Made by a program: the position numbers and the translations under genes. Shown piece after piece: positions 62,944 through 64,000 of a DNA stretch of 64,000 nucleotides (position 1 is the stretch's first letter; each line of letters begins with the position of its first letter). Under the pieces are notes generated by a model. That model was not told the DNA's origin. It saw nothing but the letters and a program-made list of their open reading frames with translations, and searched no databases. Source of the DNA: Hortaea werneckii (taxonomy: Eukaryota > Ascomycota > Dothideomycetes > Mycosphaerellales > Teratosphaeriaceae); NCBI GenBank assembly GCA_037044905.1, contig JBAOKB010000037.1:682001-746000 (forward strand), given 5' to 3'.

Positions 62944-64000
62944 TCACTGGTCACGCCCTTGTAGTTCCCTCCAGGACTTGACGAAAACCCTCCTGACATC
63001 GGGACTGGTCTTCTCAAACTCAGGTCTTGCATCCTCCAGCACCTGTTGCGTAGTCACCAGAGTTCCCATTTTGATCACCCCCTGGTCGCCACCCTCCGAC
63101 CTCGTACGGCGGGACCATTTCCTGATGTCCTTCTCGATGCCTTCATAGGTATAGCCCACGAGGCCATAATAACCAGCCGTAGGCTTAAAGGCCAGACCAG
63201 CTATGCCCATGCCCAGGCCTTTACAGAAACCTGCCGCCTTATTCCCACCCCCTTTTGCCTTTGCCACCTCGGCATAGGGTTGTGTGAAGACGCCCGTTAG
63301 GCCGTCGTAGAGCCCCCATCCAAAGGCCTTCCCGGCCGAAATCGCTCCTGATCGCGTGTCTGTTATGTGGTCGGGGGTTCTGTAAGTCGGATCTTTGTAT
63401 AAAGCAGGGAGATTGTCGAAGCCGCGGGCCACGTTGAGTGTCACGAGGAATGGCAAACGGACAGCGCCCAAGGTCACGTAGCCGAAAGTCTTGCCGACGC
63501 CGACGGAGGCAGCGGAAGCATAGCGATAGGATCGCTGCTTCTCCTTGCCATGATCGGTGGCTTGGGCTTGATGATCTGAAGCGGTAATGGCGTCGGGATA
63601 CGAAGACGACGGGGCTTGTTTAGAAACTTCTGTAGGCATCGATGCAAAGCCCTTTGCAACACTGCCGAAAGCCTGTGCACATGCAGCTAATACGCCCGTC
63701 AGAGGCTCGACTGGGCGATAGAAATGATATTCCTCGCCATTCTGGCTGCGCTGGAGGAGCAAGGGAGATGCTTGCTCGTCTACTGAAACGCCACAAGAAC
63801 CGGGTATAGGTGTAAGCTGTGTTTGCGAGATTTCACCCGCATCAATGAGTGTAGTTGCTGCGAACGCACTCAGCGGGTATTCTACTAGATGGCCCTCATC
63901 AAGACTGCCAGAGCGGCAGAGGAGTGTGGCTTTTCTGCTCGGTTCCAGAACGCAAGGTAGCTCGGTCAAGACATTTATCGGTTGGCCGTCCGCGTCCGGG
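62944..64000 (-). CDS. C-terminal part of fungal GT1/sterol-glucosyltransferase-like protein, partial
   Basis: The frame is open from the right edge to a stop at 62944 (about 352 codons), so the 5' end lies outside. The visible part resembles the long tail found after the GT-B domain in fungal GT1 (Atg26/sterol-glucosyltransferase-like) proteins: EYPLSAFAATTLIDAGEI near the start, then YRPVEPLTG, a Ser-rich linker, [104 protein letters not shown]. This tail is rich in amphipathic Gly-containing helices that could contact membranes. The catalytic GT domain is not in the window, so enzyme activity is inferred from the tail alone. Confidence 0.7.
   Translation of the reverse strand, partial: PDADGQPINVLTELPCVLEPSRKATLLCRSGSLDEGHLVEYPLSAFAATTLIDAGEISQTQLTPIPGSCGVSVDEQASPLLLQRSQNGEEYHFYRPVEPLTGVLAACAQAFGSVAKGFASMPTEVSKQAPSSSYPDAITASDHQAQATDHGKEKQRSYRYASAASVGVGKTFGYVTLGAVRLPFLVTLNVARGFDNLPALYKDPTYRTPDHITDTRSGAISAGKAFGWGLYDGLTGVFTQPYAEVAKAKGGGNKAAGFCKGLGMGIAGLAFKPTAGYYGLVGYTYEGIEKDIRKWSRRTRSEGGDQGVIKMGTLVTTQQVLEDARPEFEKTSPDVRRVFVKSWRELQGRDQ

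Noticed and set aside
13873..64000. A biosynthetic gene cluster or defence-type system across the window
   Set aside because: There is no polyketide synthase, NRPS, terpene synthase, P450, cluster regulator, NLR or other linked set; neighbours belong to unrelated housekeeping pathways.

Overview
This 64 kb window is nuclear DNA from a filamentous ascomycete (Pezizomycotina). The evidence is protein-coding genes with 0-4 short GT-AG introns (about 60-290 nt), fungal housekeeping proteins (Alg13, Osh3, Mrpl20/mL58, Rsm24/mS35, PKA regulatory subunit), secreted and GPI-anchored surface proteins, and intergenic spacers of 0.3-1.8 kb with homopolymer and homopurine tracts. The protein style, such as the surface-protein beta repeats and the CBM48 protein, suggests Dothideomycetes, but that is inference. 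I see no rRNA, tRNA, CRISPR array or intact transposon.

Layout. 1-12.8 kb: partial phosphotransferase-like gene (-), NHA1/Sod2-type Na+/H+ antiporter (-), SnoaL-like protein (+), single-pass membrane protein with PPxY motifs (+), Lsb1-like SH3 protein (-), Arp1 centractin (+), DUF3602/Par32-like protein (+). 13.9-29.5 kb: Osh3 oxysterol-binding protein (+, one frameshift), S10 serine carboxypeptidase (+, with a micro-exon), mitochondrial ribosomal mL58 (-), an uncertain hypothetical gene (-), SPF27/Cwf7 splicing factor (-), a neutral ceramidase broken by several frameshifts (+), PKA regulatory subunit (-). 31.3-46.1 kb: CBM48 protein with a 90-bp repeat array (+), a membrane-anchored aspartic-protease-like protein lacking one catalytic Asp (-), and a 1,925-residue GPI-type surface protein with three repeat classes (+). 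47.4-64 kb: F-box-like protein (-), Alg13 (-), mS35 (+), acidic hypothetical protein (-), Mim2/Emr1-like mitochondrial outer membrane protein (-), eIF2-beta (+), small Cys-containing hypothetical (+), an approximately 97-bp degenerate tandem array, a hypothetical nuclear-type protein (-), an amidohydrolase-3 protein (-), and the C-terminal part of a protein resembling the tail of fungal GT1 glucosyltransferases (-), cut by the right edge.

The genes do not form one pathway or an obvious biosynthetic cluster. The window reads as core chromosome with scattered housekeeping genes and a few fast-evolving surface genes. Several neighbours are divergently transcribed from short shared spacers: SPF27/ceramidase, Mim2/eIF2-beta, Alg13/mS35 and antiporter/SnoaL.

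The main oddities are the regular ~97-bp eroded tandem array (58.5-59.4 kb), a catalytic-serine micro-exon, a likely GC-AG intron, a cluster of frame breaks in the ceramidase, and single-base frame breaks in Osh3 and possibly one more gene. The frame breaks could be real or assembly error, and I cannot separate these from sequence alone.
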